Part shown: positions 63,866 through 64,000 of the stretch, in pieces | How the letters are laid out: every line of letters starts with the position of its first letter | How positions within the stretch are numbered: position 1 is the stretch's first letter | NCBI RefSeq assembly: GCF_000350225.1 | Contig: NW_005178929.1 | Location: 124,001 to 188,000, forward strand | Direction of reading: 5' to 3' | Source of the DNA: Chondrus crispus | Taxonomy: Eukaryota > Rhodophyta > Florideophyceae > Gigartinales > Gigartinaceae | Length of the DNA: 64,000 nucleotides | Made by a program: the position numbers and the translations under genes | Notes under the pieces: generated by a model | Told to the model about the DNA's origin: nothing | Databases searched by the model: none | What the model saw: the letters and a program-made list of their open reading frames with translations, nothing else

Positions 63866-64000
63866 AGCGACCGTACGGAACCGACGACGCTGCGCAGCGA
63901 GCCCGGGGTACTCGGGGCGGTGGATACCCGCCCCAGCGACGTTGTCGCTCCCCGTCCGGCCGGCGCAAGCGCTACGCTACTCGACGGCGCCGGCGCCGGG

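Larger units (their letters stand above)
54448..64000 (+). mobile_element. Ty3/gypsy chromovirus B, 5' part, runs off the window
   Basis: LTR 54448-55118, primer-binding site, gag, a 254-base assembly gap, protease, reverse transcriptase, RNase H, integrase, chromodomain, then the antisense gene. Abuts chromovirus A directly. No 3' LTR in the window. Rich in CGCG. Broken in a few places (about four); pol is otherwise well preserved. Confidence 0.88.

Overview
This is eukaryotic nuclear DNA. A red alga, possibly a florideophyte such as Chondrus, fits best, but that is inference. Host genes are sparse and intron-poor. The one intron I can define (40034-40139) is short, with a perfect TACTAAC branch site. 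A nuclear-encoded cupin protein starts MAFV, the phenylalanine-containing start typical of rhodophyte plastid transit peptides. Most of the window is transposable elements, several nested. Two assembly gaps are present (5738-5837 and 56708-56961).

Layout. 293-7573: a Ty1/copia element on the minus strand, with both LTRs, gag, a degraded pol and an antisense reading frame that converges on pol. 7574-11785: a plus-strand LINE whose frame ends in a zinc-knuckle plus restriction-like endonuclease, interrupted by a 96-bp palindrome. 11786-14829: a pogo-like DNA transposon split by a 1050-bp solo LTR. 14835-17472: a decayed pogo-like element split by a second solo LTR. 18723-20336: an intact pogo-like transposase. 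20517-25093: a Crypton-like element with a tyrosine recombinase gene, a separate GCR1_C-like gene and three palindromic 8-6-8 sites. 25772-25843: tRNA-Gln(CTG). 27632-28054: cupin gene with a degenerate 3' end. 28841-29191: an unidentified coding-like stretch. 29765-35670: a very young, whole-looking Ty3/gypsy element. 36362-37810: GCKIII/MST-type protein kinase. 39535-40207: SARAF homologue. 40673-41182: a MITE. 41428-43476: a piggyBac-like transposase remnant cut by a chromovirus. 43477-54447 and 54448-64000: two related Ty3/gypsy chromoviruses head to tail, the second running off the window.

How the parts relate. The host island (about 25-41 kb) is AT-richer and holds a tRNA, a probable plastid cupin, a signalling kinase and an ER calcium-entry regulator; these genes do not form an operon or pathway. 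Nesting gives relative ages: the LINE, piggyBac and pogo-like elements are older, copia and chromovirus insertions are younger, and the solo LTRs and the 29.8-35.7 kb gypsy element are among the youngest.

The most unusual signals are (i) long antisense reading frames between pol and the 3' end of LTR elements: one related pair in the two chromoviruses, conserved as protein, and an unrelated one in copia; (ii) a Crypton whose ends carry loxP/dif-like palindromes; (iii) repeated long perfect palindromes at unrelated places; and (iv) strong enrichment of the word TACAGTA/TACTGTA.
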